This document shows, one piece after another, positions 17,723 through 25,623 of a DNA stretch of 64,000 nucleotides. The number at the start of each line of letters is the position of its first letter. Position 1 is the stretch's first letter. Source of the DNA: an uncultured Clostridium sp. (GTDB lineage: Bacteria > Bacillota_I > Bacilli_A > RF39 > UBA660); the NCBI GenBank assembly GCA_902493795.1, contig CABUQZ010000008.1, forward strand, positions 9,365 to 73,364, given 5' to 3'. The notes under the pieces were generated by a model, which was not told where the DNA came from, ran no database searches, and was given only the letters and a program-made list of their open reading frames with translations. Made by a program: the position numbers and the translations under genes.

Positions 17723-20350
17723 ATGAAATACGTTTATTTATTTACAGAAGGTAATGCAGATATGCGTAACCTTTTAGGTGGTAAAGGTGCTAACCTTGCT
17801 GAAATGACAAACATTGGACTTCCAGTACCTCAAGGTTTTACTATTACTACTGAAGCCTGTACACAATATTATGAAGATGGTGGAGAAATTAATGATGAAA
17901 TTAAATCTCAAATCGATGAATATATTGTTAAAATGGAAGAAATTACAGGAAAGAAATTTGGAGATAAAGAAAATCCATTACTAGTTTCTGTACGTTCTGG
18001 TGCAAGAGCATCAATGCCTGGTATGATGGATACTATTCTTAATTTAGGATTAAATGAAGAAGTAGTTGAAGTATTAGCTAAAAAGTCTAATAATCCAAGA
18101 TGGGCATGGGACTGCTATAGAAGATTTATTCAAATGTATTCTGACGTTGTTATGGAAGTTGGAAAGAAATACTTTGAAGAATTAATTGATAAAATGAAAG
18201 CTAAGAAGAATGTTAAGCAAGATGTTGAACTTACTGCTGATGATTTAAAAGAATTAGCAAATGAATTCAAGGCTGAATATAAAGATAAAATAGGAGAAGA
18301 TTTCCCAGATGATCCTAAAGAACAATTAATGGGAGCAATTAAAGCTGTATTCCGTTCTTGGGATAATCCTCGTGCTAATGTTTATAGAAGAGATAATGAT
18401 ATTCCTTATTCATGGGGAACTGCTGTAAACGTTCAATCAATGGCATTTGGAAATATGGGAGATGACTGTGGAACAGGTGTTGCATTTACTCGTGACCCAG
18501 CTACAGGAGAAAAAGGACTATTTGGAGAATTCTTAACTAATGCACAAGGTGAAGACGTTGTTGCAGGTGTTCGTACTCCAATGAAAATCGCTGAAATGGA
18601 ACAAAAATTCCCAGAAGCATTTGAAGAATTCAAAAAAGTTTGTAAGACTCTAGAAGAACATTATAGAGATATGCAAGATATGGAGTTTACTGTTGAACAT
18701 GGAAAACTTTATATGTTACAAACAAGAAATGGAAAAAGAACTGCTCAAGCTGCATTAAAAATTGCTTGTGATTTAGTTGATGAAAAAATGCGTACTGAAG
18801 AAGAAGCAGTATTAATGATAGATCCAAGAAACTTAGATACTTTATTACATCCTCAATTTGATACTAAAGCTTTAAAAGAAGCTAAGCCAATTGGAAAAGG
18901 ATTAGGAGCATCTCCAGGTGCTGCTTGTGGTAAGGTTGTATTTACTGCTGAAGATGCTGTAAAGATGAAAGAAAAGAAAGAAAAAGTAATTCTTGTAAGA
19001 CTTGAAACAAGTCCAGAAGATATTACTGGAATGAAAGCTGCTCAAGGAATCTTAACAGTTCGTGGAGGAATGACTTCACATGCTGCTGTTGTAGCTCGTG
19101 GTATGGGTGAATGCTGTGTTTCTGGTTGTGGTGACATCATTATGGATGAAGCTAAGAAACAATTTACATTAGGTGGAAAGACATATCATGAAGGAGATGT
19201 AATCTCTATCGATGGTACAACAGGAAATATCTATGACGGAGCAATTAAGACAGTTGATGCTAAAATTGCTGGAGAATTTGGTCGTGTTATGGAATGGGCT
19301 GACAAATATAGAAAATTAGGTGTTAGAACAAATGCTGACACACCAAGAGATACTGCAAAAGCTATCGAACTTGGAGCAGAAGGTATCGGACTTTGTAGAA
19401 CAGAACACATGTTCTTTGATGAAGAAAGAATCTTCAATTTAAGAAAGATGATCTTATCTGAAACAGTTGAAGATAGAACTAAATACTTAGACTTATTAAT
19501 CCCTTATCAAAAAGGTGACTTCAAGGCTATGTATAAAGAGTTAAAAGGAAAACCAATGACAGTACGTTATTTGGACCCACCTCTTCATGAATTCATTCCA
19601 AAAACTGAAGCTGAAATGAAAAATTTAGCTGAAGCAATGGGTGTTACAGTTGAACATGTTAAAGAAAAATGTGATGAATTACATGAATTTAACCCAATGA
19701 TGGGACATCGTGGATGTCGTTTAGCAGTAACTTATCCAGAAATTGCTCGTATGCAAACTCGTGCTTTAATGGAAGCTGCTATTGAAGTTAAAGAAGAAGA
19801 TGGATACGATATCGTTCCTGAAATTATGATTCCACTAGTTGGAGAAGTTAAAGAATTAAGATTTGTTAAAGAAATCGTTGTTGAAACAGCTGAAGAAGTT
19901 AAGAAAGAAAAGAATTCTGATATGGAATACCATATTGGTACTATGATTGAAATTCCTCGTGCTGCATTAACAGCTGATGATATTGCTAAAGAAGCTGAAT
20001 TCTTCTCATTTGGAACAAATGACTTAACTCAAATGACATTTGGATTCTCAAGAGATGATGCTGGTAAATTCTTAGGTTCTTACTATGAAAATAAGATTTA
20101 CGAACAAGATCCATTTGCTAAACTTGATCAAGTTGGTGTTGGTTCACTTGTTAAGATGGCAGTAGAAAAAGGAAGAGCAACAAGACCAAATATTAAATTA
20201 GGTATCTGTGGAGAACATGGTGGAGACCCATCAAGTGTTGAATTCTGCCACAATACTGGACTTACTTATGTATCTTGTAGTCCATTTAGAGTACCTATAG
20301 CAAGACTTGCTGCTGCTCAAGCCGCAATCAAACAAGCAACACAAAAGTAG
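17723..20350 (+). CDS. ppdK: Pyruvate, phosphate dikinase
   Basis: This 875-residue enzyme interconverts pyruvate, ATP and phosphate with PEP, AMP and pyrophosphate. The N-terminal ATP-grasp domain (GGKGANLAEM, SVRSGARASMPGMMDT) is followed by the swivelling domain with phospho-acceptor His in GGMTSHAAVVARGM (about residue 453), then the C-terminal PEP/pyruvate TIM barrel (GLCRTEHMFF, SFGTNDLTQMTFG, GICGEHGGDP). Codon use is less AT-biased than its neighbours (more CGT and GCT), as in highly expressed genes. The last residues, LAAAQAAIK then QATQK, are notable: the AAIK segment is repeated four times downstream with different tails (see repeats). ppa in the same window would pull the reaction toward PEP. 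Confidence 0.97.
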   Translation: MKYVYLFTEGNADMRNLLGGKGANLAEMTNIGLPVPQGFTITTEACTQYYEDGGEINDEIKSQIDEYIVKMEEITGKKFGDKENPLLVSVRSGARASMPGMMDTILNLGLNEEVVEVLAKKSNNPRWAWDCYRRFIQMYSDVVMEVGKKYFEELIDKMKAKKNVKQDVELTADDLKELANEFKAEYKDKIGEDFPDDPKEQLMGAIKAVFRSWDNPRANVYRRDNDIPYSWGTAVNVQSMAFGNMGDDCGTGVAFTRDPATGEKGLFGEFLTNAQGEDVVAGVRTPMKIAEMEQKFPEAFEEFKKVCKTLEEHYRDMQDMEFTVEHGKLYMLQTRNGKRTAQAALKIACDLVDEKMRTEEEAVLMIDPRNLDTLLHPQFDTKALKEAKPIGKGLGASPGAACGKVVFTAEDAVKMKEKKEKVILVRLETSPEDITGMKAAQGILTVRGGMTSHAAVVARGMGECCVSGCGDIIMDEAKKQFTLGGKTYHEGDVISIDGTTGNIYDGAIKTVDAKIAGEFGRVMEWADKYRKLGVRTNADTPRDTAKAIELGAEGIGLCRTEHMFFDEERIFNLRKMILSETVEDRTKYLDLLIPYQKGDFKAMYKELKGKPMTVRYLDPPLHEFIPKTEAEMKNLAEAMGVTVEHVKEKCDELHEFNPMMGHRGCRLAVTYPEIARMQTRALMEAAIEVKEEDGYDIVPEIMIPLVGEVKELRFVKEIVVETAEEVKKEKNSDMEYHIGTMIEIPRAALTADDIAKEAEFFSFGTNDLTQMTFGFSRDDAGKFLGSYYENKIYEQDPFAKLDQVGVGSLVKMAVEKGRATRPNIKLGICGEHGGDPSSVEFCHNTGLTYVSCSPFRVPIARLAAAQAAIKQATQK

Positions 20351-20386
20351 TTGAAAGTAGTTTGTGTTCCGAGTCGAATTACTCGA

Positions 20387-20419
20387 CAGGCTGCAATCAA
20401 GAGTCATGGGAATAAATAA
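20387..20419 (+). repeat. Displaced ppdK 3'-end copy 1
   Basis: CAGGCTGCAATCAA copies the ppdK end at 20318-20331 (CAAGCCGCAATCAA). Read in the same frame it gives RQAAIKSHGNK and stop, an alternative tail to the QAAIKQATQK of the present gene. It lies 69 bp after the ppdK copy and is followed by a terminator-like hairpin (20483-20523). I interpret it as the right-hand junction of an inserted piece. Confidence 0.75.
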
Positions 20420-20757
20420 TTCTTATTTCAAGGTCTTTTGAAGATTTAATCTTATAACAAAAAATAAAAATTAATAAAAAATAAGACTGATGAAGCGAAT
20501 TTGGTCGCACATTGGTCTTTTTTTATTCAATGTGTAATAATCACTTTGAGGTGAGAAAAATGTTGCCATTACATTCAAAGCCAATACTAAGAGATATGTA
20601 TCAAGAATCTAGAATAGCTTTTGCACGACAATTTATAGGTAAAACACAACATGATATAGCAACAGAATTAGGTATAAGAGGTAAATGCAAAAGAAGGATT
20701 ATGACTAGATATGAGAAAGGAAATAGAAACTTTAATTATAAAATTAAGCCAAAAGAT
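20399..20757 (+). repeat. Direct repeat, copy A (about 360 bp)
   Basis: This block recurs at 24490-24832 with high identity over its length. It runs from the displaced ppdK tail (SHGNK codons) through a hairpin terminator (AAGAC...GTCTT around an inner GCGA/TCGC stem) into the HTH gene. Copy A keeps the HTH frame open; copy B has lost it. Confidence 0.85.
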
Positions 20758-20826
20758 ACAAATATTGAAGAAGATATACATAATAATGAATATGATGTCA
20801 AAGTACATTATGATAAAAATACTTAG
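20560..20826 (+). CDS. Small HTH protein
   Basis: This protein of about 88 residues starts at the ATG at 20560, preceded by TTGAGGTGAG. The middle reads as a helix-turn-helix (FIGKTQHDIATELGI...RIMTRYEKGNRN) similar in layout to XRE/Cro proteins, though with an insertion before the recognition helix. The C-terminus is acidic. A frameshifted copy with the same leader lies at 24651. It is probably a regulator belonging to the inserted cassettes; its targets are unknown. Confidence 0.6.
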   Translation: MLPLHSKPILRDMYQESRIAFARQFIGKTQHDIATELGIRGKCKRRIMTRYEKGNRNFNYKIKPKDTNIEEDIHNNEYDVKVHYDKNT

Positions 20827-20829
20827 AAT

Positions 20830-21234
20830 GTGAAAATTGATAAACATACTATAAGATATGATGCTTCTGAAAAAGGAAATAAAAAAAATTATTCTTGTGA
20901 GGCTTATGTTGTAGTAAAATCTTCGTATATGGCATATAATGATATATATGGTGAAGAAATATCTGGCCGTACCATCAATGGCTTGTATTCAGAATTAAAA
21001 TATTATGAGCTTGGCTCATATATTCCATGGATGTATGACGATGGAATCAAAGCAGATATGGACAAGTTGGTCCAGATGGAAATGCTGCTGATTTTGAAAA
21101 AGGTGCTTTTCCGTTTTATAAGTAACGTTTACCTGATTGTGATGTTGAGTATAATAAAAACAATACTGCCAATTCTAAAAGTCATTATAGAACGGATAAT
21201 ATGTATTAGTTTTTTGTATTTGCAAAGGGAGTGA
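20830..21234 (+). pseudogene. Decayed hypothetical gene
   Basis: The frame begins at a GTG 3 bp after the HTH gene. The first 80 residues look protein-like. After about 21070 this frame turns into a hydrophobic string with no clear sense, while another frame reads GPDGNAADFEKGAFPFYK and, after a stop, YNKNNTANSKSHYRTDNMY. That pattern suggests a frameshift plus a later nonsense change in a once longer gene. The family is not recognised. Confidence 0.5.
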
Positions 21235-21240
21235 AATAAT

Positions 21241-22158
21241 ATGAAAAGATATTTAAAGACTGGTTTGCTTGTTGCTTTTGTTCTGGCAATGGCTTATGTA
21301 TTATGTTTTCTTGTTGAATTTAAAAAAATAATGAGTTCCACAAAAAATTTTAATCATCAAAATATAACATTTAATACTTTTCCATATGACAATTACGATG
21401 AAAAGCAGGATTATGTTTTTTTACTTCAAGAGTGTTGTGAAAATAATGCTGTTTTTAAAGTAAGAGACAAAAATATTGAATTGTTAATTGTTAACTATGA
21501 TGGAAATTATGAGACGATTAAATATAAAGTATTTGGAGATCGTATTGTTTTTTGGATAAATGGGGAACCTGATATATATTCGTATAATTATATTCGAAGA
21601 AATAATACATATTCAAGAGTATATGAATATAATATTAGAACTTCAAAAATAGAAGAAATATATTCTAACAAAAATGAGAATATTATTATCGATGTCATAA
21701 AAGATGATAAGGGATATGTCTTCTTAGTTAATAAAGCTATTGAGGTTGATTCAAACGGAACTTGGATTAAGAGTGCTTTAAGTATCGAAAATCATTATTT
21801 CGATGAAATAATAATTTCTTATGAAAGTGAATTTTCTGGTAGTTTTTTAAAAATAAATGATAAGTACATTATTGCAGCAGAGGATGGGTTATATTTAGTT
21901 GATGATGGTAGAAGAAAAATTTATGAGTATTCAAATAAAAAATTTGTTAGAATGATAAGAAATGATGAATTAATATATGCTTTTATTGATAATAAGATAG
22001 TAATGTTTAATAGTTCGTTTGAAATTATTAAAGAAATGGAATATAAAAAAAATTTTGCATATTATGATTTATATATTAAAGATAACCGATTTATGTTATG
22101 TTTAAAAAATCAAGAGGACAAAAATTGTGTTGAATTAGATAATAATTTAAACAATTAA
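21241..22158 (+). CDS. Hypothetical protein with N-terminal membrane anchor
   Basis: This 305-residue protein has one N-terminal hydrophobic segment (about residues 7-27), so it is probably anchored to the membrane with its bulk outside. The remainder is rich in aromatic residues and short beta-like strands (KVFGDRIVFWIN, DKYIIAAEDGLYLVDDG, DELIYAFIDNKIVMFN), like a small beta-propeller. The start ATG at 21241 has AGGGAGTGA upstream. I do not recognise the family. It lies in the strip of inserted material behind ppdK and has no visible partner. Confidence 0.6.
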   Translation: MKRYLKTGLLVAFVLAMAYVLCFLVEFKKIMSSTKNFNHQNITFNTFPYDNYDEKQDYVFLLQECCENNAVFKVRDKNIELLIVNYDGNYETIKYKVFGDRIVFWINGEPDIYSYNYIRRNNTYSRVYEYNIRTSKIEEIYSNKNENIIIDVIKDDKGYVFLVNKAIEVDSNGTWIKSALSIENHYFDEIIISYESEFSGSFLKINDKYIIAAEDGLYLVDDGRRKIYEYSNKKFVRMIRNDELIYAFIDNKIVMFNSSFEIIKEMEYKKNFAYYDLYIKDNRFMLCLKNQEDKNCVELDNNLNN

Positions 22159-22188
22159 GTTTATTATCAGTGAATTAATTTTGTGTGA

Positions 22189-22398
22189 GGAGAATGTAAG
22201 GAAGTAACATATATATTAGGAGCAATAAACAAATTGTTTGTTGATAGAATGTCAAATAGATTTATACCAATTCAAAATGTTATAATTGGTCTTATAAACG
22301 GATTTGTTTGCTATTTTGCAAACATAGAAACCAATTTATTTAACTCAATTGTTGTATGCTTAGTAGCTGCTCAAGCTGCTATAACGCGAAAAGGATAA
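22189..22398 (+). pseudogene. Phage holin-like fragment
   Basis: An open frame without a usable start codon reads LGAINKLFVDRMSNRFIPIQ, then a hydrophobic stretch (NVIIGLINGFVCYF) and a second one (NSIVVCLVAAQAAI) before stop at 22396. The two-helix layout with a Pro-Ile turn resembles small phage holins. The segment upstream is interrupted by stops, so this is a remnant. The C-terminal AAQAAI resembles the ppdK end but is more simply explained as holin sequence. Confidence 0.5.
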
Positions 22399-22488
22399 CA
22401 AATAGTTCGTAGAGTTATTATATATTTACTCAAATAATAAATATAAAATAATTGAAGCATTTTTGAATATACTATTAATGTATACTAA

Positions 22489-22517
22489 TTGACATTTTCA
22501 TGAAAATATAGTATATT
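22489..22517 (+). promoter_or_regulatory. Promoter of type III antitoxin RNA, locus A
   Basis: TTGACA (22489-22494) and TATATT (22512-22517) are separated by 17 bp. The same promoter with nearly the same spacer is found at locus B (25386-25414). Confidence 0.85.
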
Positions 22518-22540
22518 TATATTGCACTGAAAAGTGTGAA

Positions 22541-22647
22541 AATGTTTCTCGCTTCCGAGTGGCTAGCGAGTAATAAATAATCTCGGGTGGCAATGTTTCT
22601 CGCTTCCGGGTGGCTAGCGAGTAATAAATGATCCCGGTTGAAAATGT
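22541..22647 (+). ncRNA. Type III antitoxin RNA, locus A (2.1 x 51-nt repeats)
   Basis: Two 51-nt repeats (22541-22591, 22592-22642) and a 5-nt start of a third follow the promoter. Each can fold as an H-type pseudoknot. In stem 1, CTCGC pairs with GCGAG. In stem 2, CCGAG inside the first loop pairs with CTCGG downstream; in repeat 2 this has changed to CCGGG with CCCGG, a compensatory change. This is the organisation of ToxI/CptI-type RNA antitoxins, which bind and inhibit the toxin encoded just downstream. Confidence 0.88.
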
Positions 22648-22650
22648 AAG

Positions 22651-22680
22651 AAACTTCATCGTAAAGATGGAGTTTTCTTT
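22651..22680 (+). terminator. Leaky terminator between antitoxin RNA and toxin, locus A
   Basis: A GAAACTTCATC arm pairs with GATGGAGTTTTC around GTAAA and is followed by T-rich sequence. Type III systems use such a terminator to make much more RNA than toxin message. Confidence 0.8.
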
Positions 22681-22711
22681 TGTTATGTGATATATTGATA
22701 TTGGAGATGAT

Positions 22712-23185
22712 ATGTTCATGGAAATTAAAACAGGCTATCTATATCACATAAAAGATGAATATTTCGATGTTGTTAATGATGAAAGATTAATGCAAAATCA
22801 TGAAAAAGGAAAGAAAAGGCCAACATATTTTACTATTAAAGAAAAAGATATACTATGGTTCATACCAGTTAGTTCTAAAATAGATAAGTATAGAAAGATA
22901 GTGGATAAGAAGGTAGAAAGATATGGGTTTTGTAATACAATATTAATCGAAAAAATCTTTGATGAAGATTCTGCAATATTATTACAAAATGCTTTTCCAA
23001 CATTAGAAAAATATATAGATCATGTACATACAGTAGATGGTAAACCAGCTAGAGTTCCAGAAAAACTTGAGAAAATTATACTAGATAATTTCATAACCCT
23101 CATGAAACTTCATAGTCGAGGAATAAAAGTATTCTTTGTAGATATAGATGGGATTAAACAAAAAGTGTTAGAAGAAATAAAATAA
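22712..23185 (+). CDS. Type III toxin (ToxN-like, CptN-type endoribonuclease), locus A
   Basis: This 157-residue protein is closely similar to the one at 25624 (GYLYHIKDEYFD, RPTYFTIKEKDILWFIP, LLQNAFPTLEKYIDH, FFVDIDGIK). This architecture belongs to type III toxins of the ToxN/AbiQ superfamily, most like the CptIN group, as judged from the sequence and the 5' repeat RNA. Such toxins are endoribonucleases held inactive by pseudoknot RNAs and often protect against phage. Starts at 22712 or 22718 are both possible; 22718 aligns with the paralogue. The gene follows its promoter, RNA repeats and terminator in the standard order. Confidence 0.85.
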   Translation: MFMEIKTGYLYHIKDEYFDVVNDERLMQNHEKGKKRPTYFTIKEKDILWFIPVSSKIDKYRKIVDKKVERYGFCNTILIEKIFDEDSAILLQNAFPTLEKYIDHVHTVDGKPARVPEKLEKIILDNFITLMKLHSRGIKVFFVDIDGIKQKVLEEIK

Positions 23186-23256
23186 TTACAAATAAGTCAT
23201 TTTAAAATTAATATTTTATATGTTTATTCTTATTCATCCCAAATGGGATAGTGGTA

Positions 23257-23289
23257 CAGGCTGCAATCAAAGAGCATCAAGCTAAATAG
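23257..23289 (+). repeat. Displaced ppdK 3'-end copy 2
   Basis: CAGGCTGCAATCAA followed by in-frame codons reads VQAAIKEHQAK and stop. It is followed at once by a strong terminator (23296-23320). It lies 2870 bp after copy 1 and closes the cassette that carries toxin locus A. Confidence 0.75.
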
Positions 23290-23295
23290 TAAAAC

Positions 23296-23322
23296 AAAGA
23301 CTAGAATTACTAGTCTTTTTTT
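23296..23322 (+). terminator. Perfect-stem terminator
   Basis: AAAGACTAG and CTAGTCTTT pair perfectly around AATTA, followed by T. It sits directly behind displaced ppdK tail copy 2, as expected if it once ended a ppdK transcript. Confidence 0.85.
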
Positions 23323-23323
23323 G

Positions 23324-23352
23324 TTGACTGCGTAATGCATATTTGCTATCAT
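23324..23352 (+). promoter_or_regulatory. Promoter of the XRE/BRO-N pair
   Basis: TTGACT (23324-23329) and TATCAT (23347-23352) are 17 bp apart, 19 bp before the ATG of the XRE gene, so the 5' leader would be very short. Confidence 0.65.
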
Positions 23353-23371
23353 GAATTTAGAGGCAATTTAA

Positions 23372-23608
23372 ATGAAAAAGATGAATGATGAAATAATAAA
23401 TGAAAAAGAATTTGATTTGATTTGTAAATATATAAAAATTAGATATGAATCAAAAATAAGTCAAAGAGATTTAGCAAATAAAATAGGAATAGCTCAATCA
23501 ACAATAGCTAGAATGGAGAATAATATGCATTCTGTGTCACTTTCAAATTTTTTAAAGATATTAGAAGCACTTGACTATAAATTAGAAATAATAAAAAAGG
23601 AAAAATAA
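23372..23608 (+). CDS. XRE-family HTH regulator
   Basis: This 78-residue protein is made almost entirely of a Cro/C1 helix-turn-helix: SQRDLANKIGIAQSTIARMENNMHSVSLSNFLKILEALDYKL. It resembles HipB-like and phage-type repressors. It is 2 bp upstream of the BRO-N gene and shares its transcript. It could repress this transcript or serve as a partner to the BRO-N protein. Confidence 0.85.
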   Translation: MKKMNDEIINEKEFDLICKYIKIRYESKISQRDLANKIGIAQSTIARMENNMHSVSLSNFLKILEALDYKLEIIKKEK

Positions 23609-23610
23609 TT

Positions 23611-24438
23611 ATGAATAATCAATTAAAAACATTAACTAAAACATTTGAAGATAAAAAGATAAGAACAGTATGGAATCAGGAAGAAGAAAAATATTATATA
23701 AGTGTTATAGATATAGTTGGAATATTAACTGAGAGTGATAATCCTAGAAAGTACTGGTCAGTACTAAAAACTAGATTAAAAAAAGAAGGAAGTAAGTTGG
23801 CTACAAATTGTAGTCAACTGAAATTAGAATCATCAGATGGCAAATACTATATGACAGATGTTGTTGATATTGAAGGAATGTTTAGACTTATTGAATCAAT
23901 ACCATCTAAGAAAGCTGAACCTATTAAATTATGGCTTGCACATTTAGGCAAAGAAAGAATAGATGAAGAATATGACCCTGAAATAACTATAAATAGAGCA
24001 TTAGAAACATATCGAAAAAAAGGCTATTCTGATGATTGGATAAATCAAAGATTAAAGTCGATAGATGCTAGAAAAGAATTTACTGATGAACTTAAAAATA
24101 ATGGAATTAATGGTGGTAAAGATTTTGCAGTTTTAACTAATATGCTTACTAAAATTTGGAGTGAATATTCAGTAAAAGAATATAAACAACTTAAGGAACT
24201 AAAAAAAGAAAATTTAAGGGATAACATGACTAATATGGAACTTGTTTTAAATATGCTTGCCGAAGTAACATCAACAGAAATATCAAAGTCAAGCAATATT
24301 AAAAGTAGAAAAAATGCAAAAGAATCAGTAATCGAAGGTGGTTTAATTGCAAAAAATACGCGTGAACAAATAGAGTCAAAAACTGGTAAAAAAATAGTAA
24401 CAAGTACAAATAACAAAAATAAAAACCAATTGCAATAA
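23611..24438 (+). CDS. BRO-N domain protein (phage antirepressor-like)
   Basis: This 275-residue protein has an N-terminal BRO-N-like domain (about residues 15-115: VWNQEEEKYYISVIDIVGILTES, YWSVLKTRLKKEG, KYYMTDVVDIEGMFRLIESIPS, KLWLAHLG). A C-terminal domain follows, of the kind found in DinD/antirepressor-like proteins (DARKEFTDELKNNGI, FAVLTNMLTKIWSEYS). BRO-N proteins are common in phages and mobile elements and bind DNA or antagonise repressors. It is paired with the XRE gene 2 bp upstream. The two form one cassette bounded by displaced ppdK tails 2 and 3. Confidence 0.8.
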   Translation: MNNQLKTLTKTFEDKKIRTVWNQEEEKYYISVIDIVGILTESDNPRKYWSVLKTRLKKEGSKLATNCSQLKLESSDGKYYMTDVVDIEGMFRLIESIPSKKAEPIKLWLAHLGKERIDEEYDPEITINRALETYRKKGYSDDWINQRLKSIDARKEFTDELKNNGINGGKDFAVLTNMLTKIWSEYSVKEYKQLKELKKENLRDNMTNMELVLNMLAEVTSTEISKSSNIKSRKNAKESVIEGGLIAKNTREQIESKTGKKIVTSTNNKNKNQLQ

Positions 24439-24477
24439 ATTATTTAGTATATAAGTGTTGCGAGTAAAATTTATACA

Positions 24478-24510
24478 CAAGCAGCAATCAAGAGTCATGG
24501 GAATAAATAA
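24478..24510 (+). repeat. Displaced ppdK 3'-end copy 3
   Basis: CAAGCAGCAATCAA with following codons reads TQAAIKSHGNK and stop, the same tail as copy 1. It opens the second copy of the 360-bp direct repeat and lies 1221 bp after copy 2. Confidence 0.75.
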
Positions 24511-24832
24511 TCCTTATTTCAAGGGCTTTTGAAAATTTAATCTTATAACAAAAAATAAAAATTAATAAAAAATAAGACAGATGAAGCGAATTTGGTCGCA
24601 CATTGGTCTTTTTTTATGAAATGTTAAATAATCACTTTGAGGTGAGAAAAATGTTGTCATTACATTCAAAGCCAATACTAAGAGATATGTCTCAAAGATC
24701 TAGAATAGCTTTTGCACGACAATTTAGAGGTAAAACACAACATGATATAGAACAGAATTAGGTATAAGAGGTAAATGTAAAAGAAGGACTATGACTAGAT
24801 ATGAAAGAAAAATAGAAACTTTAATTATAAAA
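24490..24832 (+). repeat. Direct repeat, copy B
   Basis: This is the second copy of the block at 20399-20757, including the tail codons, the AAGAC...GTCTT terminator and the HTH gene. It shows scattered substitutions and a one-base deletion in the HTH gene. Confidence 0.85.
24651..24832 (+). pseudogene. Frameshifted copy of the small HTH gene
   Basis: It matches 20560-20757. One C is missing in the codons for DIATELGI (about 24752), which sends the frame to an early stop. The RBS and start codon are intact, so the damage is probably recent. Confidence 0.85.
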
Positions 24833-24915
24833 TACTATAGGGATAATTTAGTATATAATATGATATAATTAAATAAACAGATAAATAGTAATATGTTAAA
24901 TAGAGGATTGATAAT

Positions 24916-25275
24916 ATGAAGAAAACAATTATTGCCATTTTATTATGTTGGCTTATGATATTAGGTTTTACAGGTTGTGGAACTAAATCTAATTCTATTA
25001 GCACAGAAGAACAACAAATAATTATAAAACAAATTGAAGAGAGAGTAGTAAATGAGAAAAAGTCAGAAAATTCAGGAAACTGGAAAAATTCGTATGATGC
25101 TAATGTTATAGATATTCAAGTAGAAGATATGAAGGCTACTTTTTCTGGTAAATTGTATATAAAATATGATGATGGTAGTGAAAATAAAACTGCAACTTTT
25201 AGTGGTACTTGTAATTATAAAGGTAGTGGTAATCATATTTCAATATATCATATAGAAATAGACTATGATATTTAA
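24916..25275 (+). CDS. Small lipoprotein
   Basis: This 119-residue protein has a lipoprotein signal peptide (basic start, hydrophobic core) ending in the lipobox LGFTGC, with Cys near residue 21. The mature part is a small beta-rich domain (MKATFSGKLYIKYDDGS, TATFSGTCNYKG). The function is unknown. It lies between the broken HTH gene and toxin locus B in the last cassette behind ppdK. Upstream there is TATAAT-like sequence but no clear -35. Confidence 0.7.
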   Translation: MKKTIIAILLCWLMILGFTGCGTKSNSISTEEQQIIIKQIEERVVNEKKSENSGNWKNSYDANVIDIQVEDMKATFSGKLYIKYDDGSENKTATFSGTCNYKGSGNHISIYHIEIDYDI

Positions 25276-25385
25276 ATTATATTTTGTGAAAGACGAAAGT
25301 TTTAAAAATCAAGAAAAAAATATAGTTTTGAAAAAAGAATACTATATTTTAAAAAAATGGCGAATATACTATAAATGTATACTAA

Positions 25386-25414
25386 TTGACATTTTTATAA
25401 AAATATAGTATATT
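25386..25414 (+). promoter_or_regulatory. Promoter of type III antitoxin RNA, locus B
   Basis: TTGACA and TATATT are separated by 17 bp, nearly identical to the promoter of locus A. Confidence 0.85.
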
Positions 25415-25444
25415 ATTAATGCATTGTGAAATGCAAAAATAGAA

Positions 25445-25548
25445 AATGTTAGCCGCTTATGGATGGTGCGGGTTATAAATGATTCCAATTGCGAAATGTT
25501 AGTCGCTTCCGGGTGGTGCGAGTTATAAATGATCTCGGTCGAAAATGT
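25445..25548 (+). ncRNA. Type III antitoxin RNA, locus B (2.1 x about 50-nt repeats)
   Basis: Repeats at 25445-25494 and 25495-25543 precede a short third start. Stem 1 is CCGC/GCGG in repeat 1 and TCGC/GCGA in repeat 2. Stem 2 is TGGA/TCCA in repeat 1 and CCGGG/CTCGG (one G-U pair) in repeat 2. Stem positions match locus A while the bases covary, which supports a conserved pseudoknot and hints at distinct toxin specificity. Confidence 0.85.
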
Positions 25549-25550
25549 CT

Positions 25551-25585
25551 GAAAACTTTATTCTTTAGAATAGAGTTTTCTTTTG
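25551..25585 (+). terminator. Terminator between antitoxin RNA and toxin, locus B
   Basis: GAAAACTTTATTC pairs with GAATAGAGTTTTC around TTTA, followed by T-rich sequence. Confidence 0.85.
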
Positions 25586-25623
25586 TTTTATAATATGATA
25601 AAATCGCTTTAGGAGTTGATAAT

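Noticed and set aside
22366..22398. Another displaced ppdK 3' end (AAQAAI, stop)
   Set aside because: The sequence upstream continues in frame as a hydrophobic holin-like protein and the bases differ from the core (GCTATAACG instead of GCAATCAA), so the likeness is probably chance.
22541..22647. Short CRISPR-like array
   Set aside because: The two units are contiguous 51-nt repeats without spacers, with a promoter in front and a toxin behind; the pseudoknot pairing identifies a type III antitoxin RNA.
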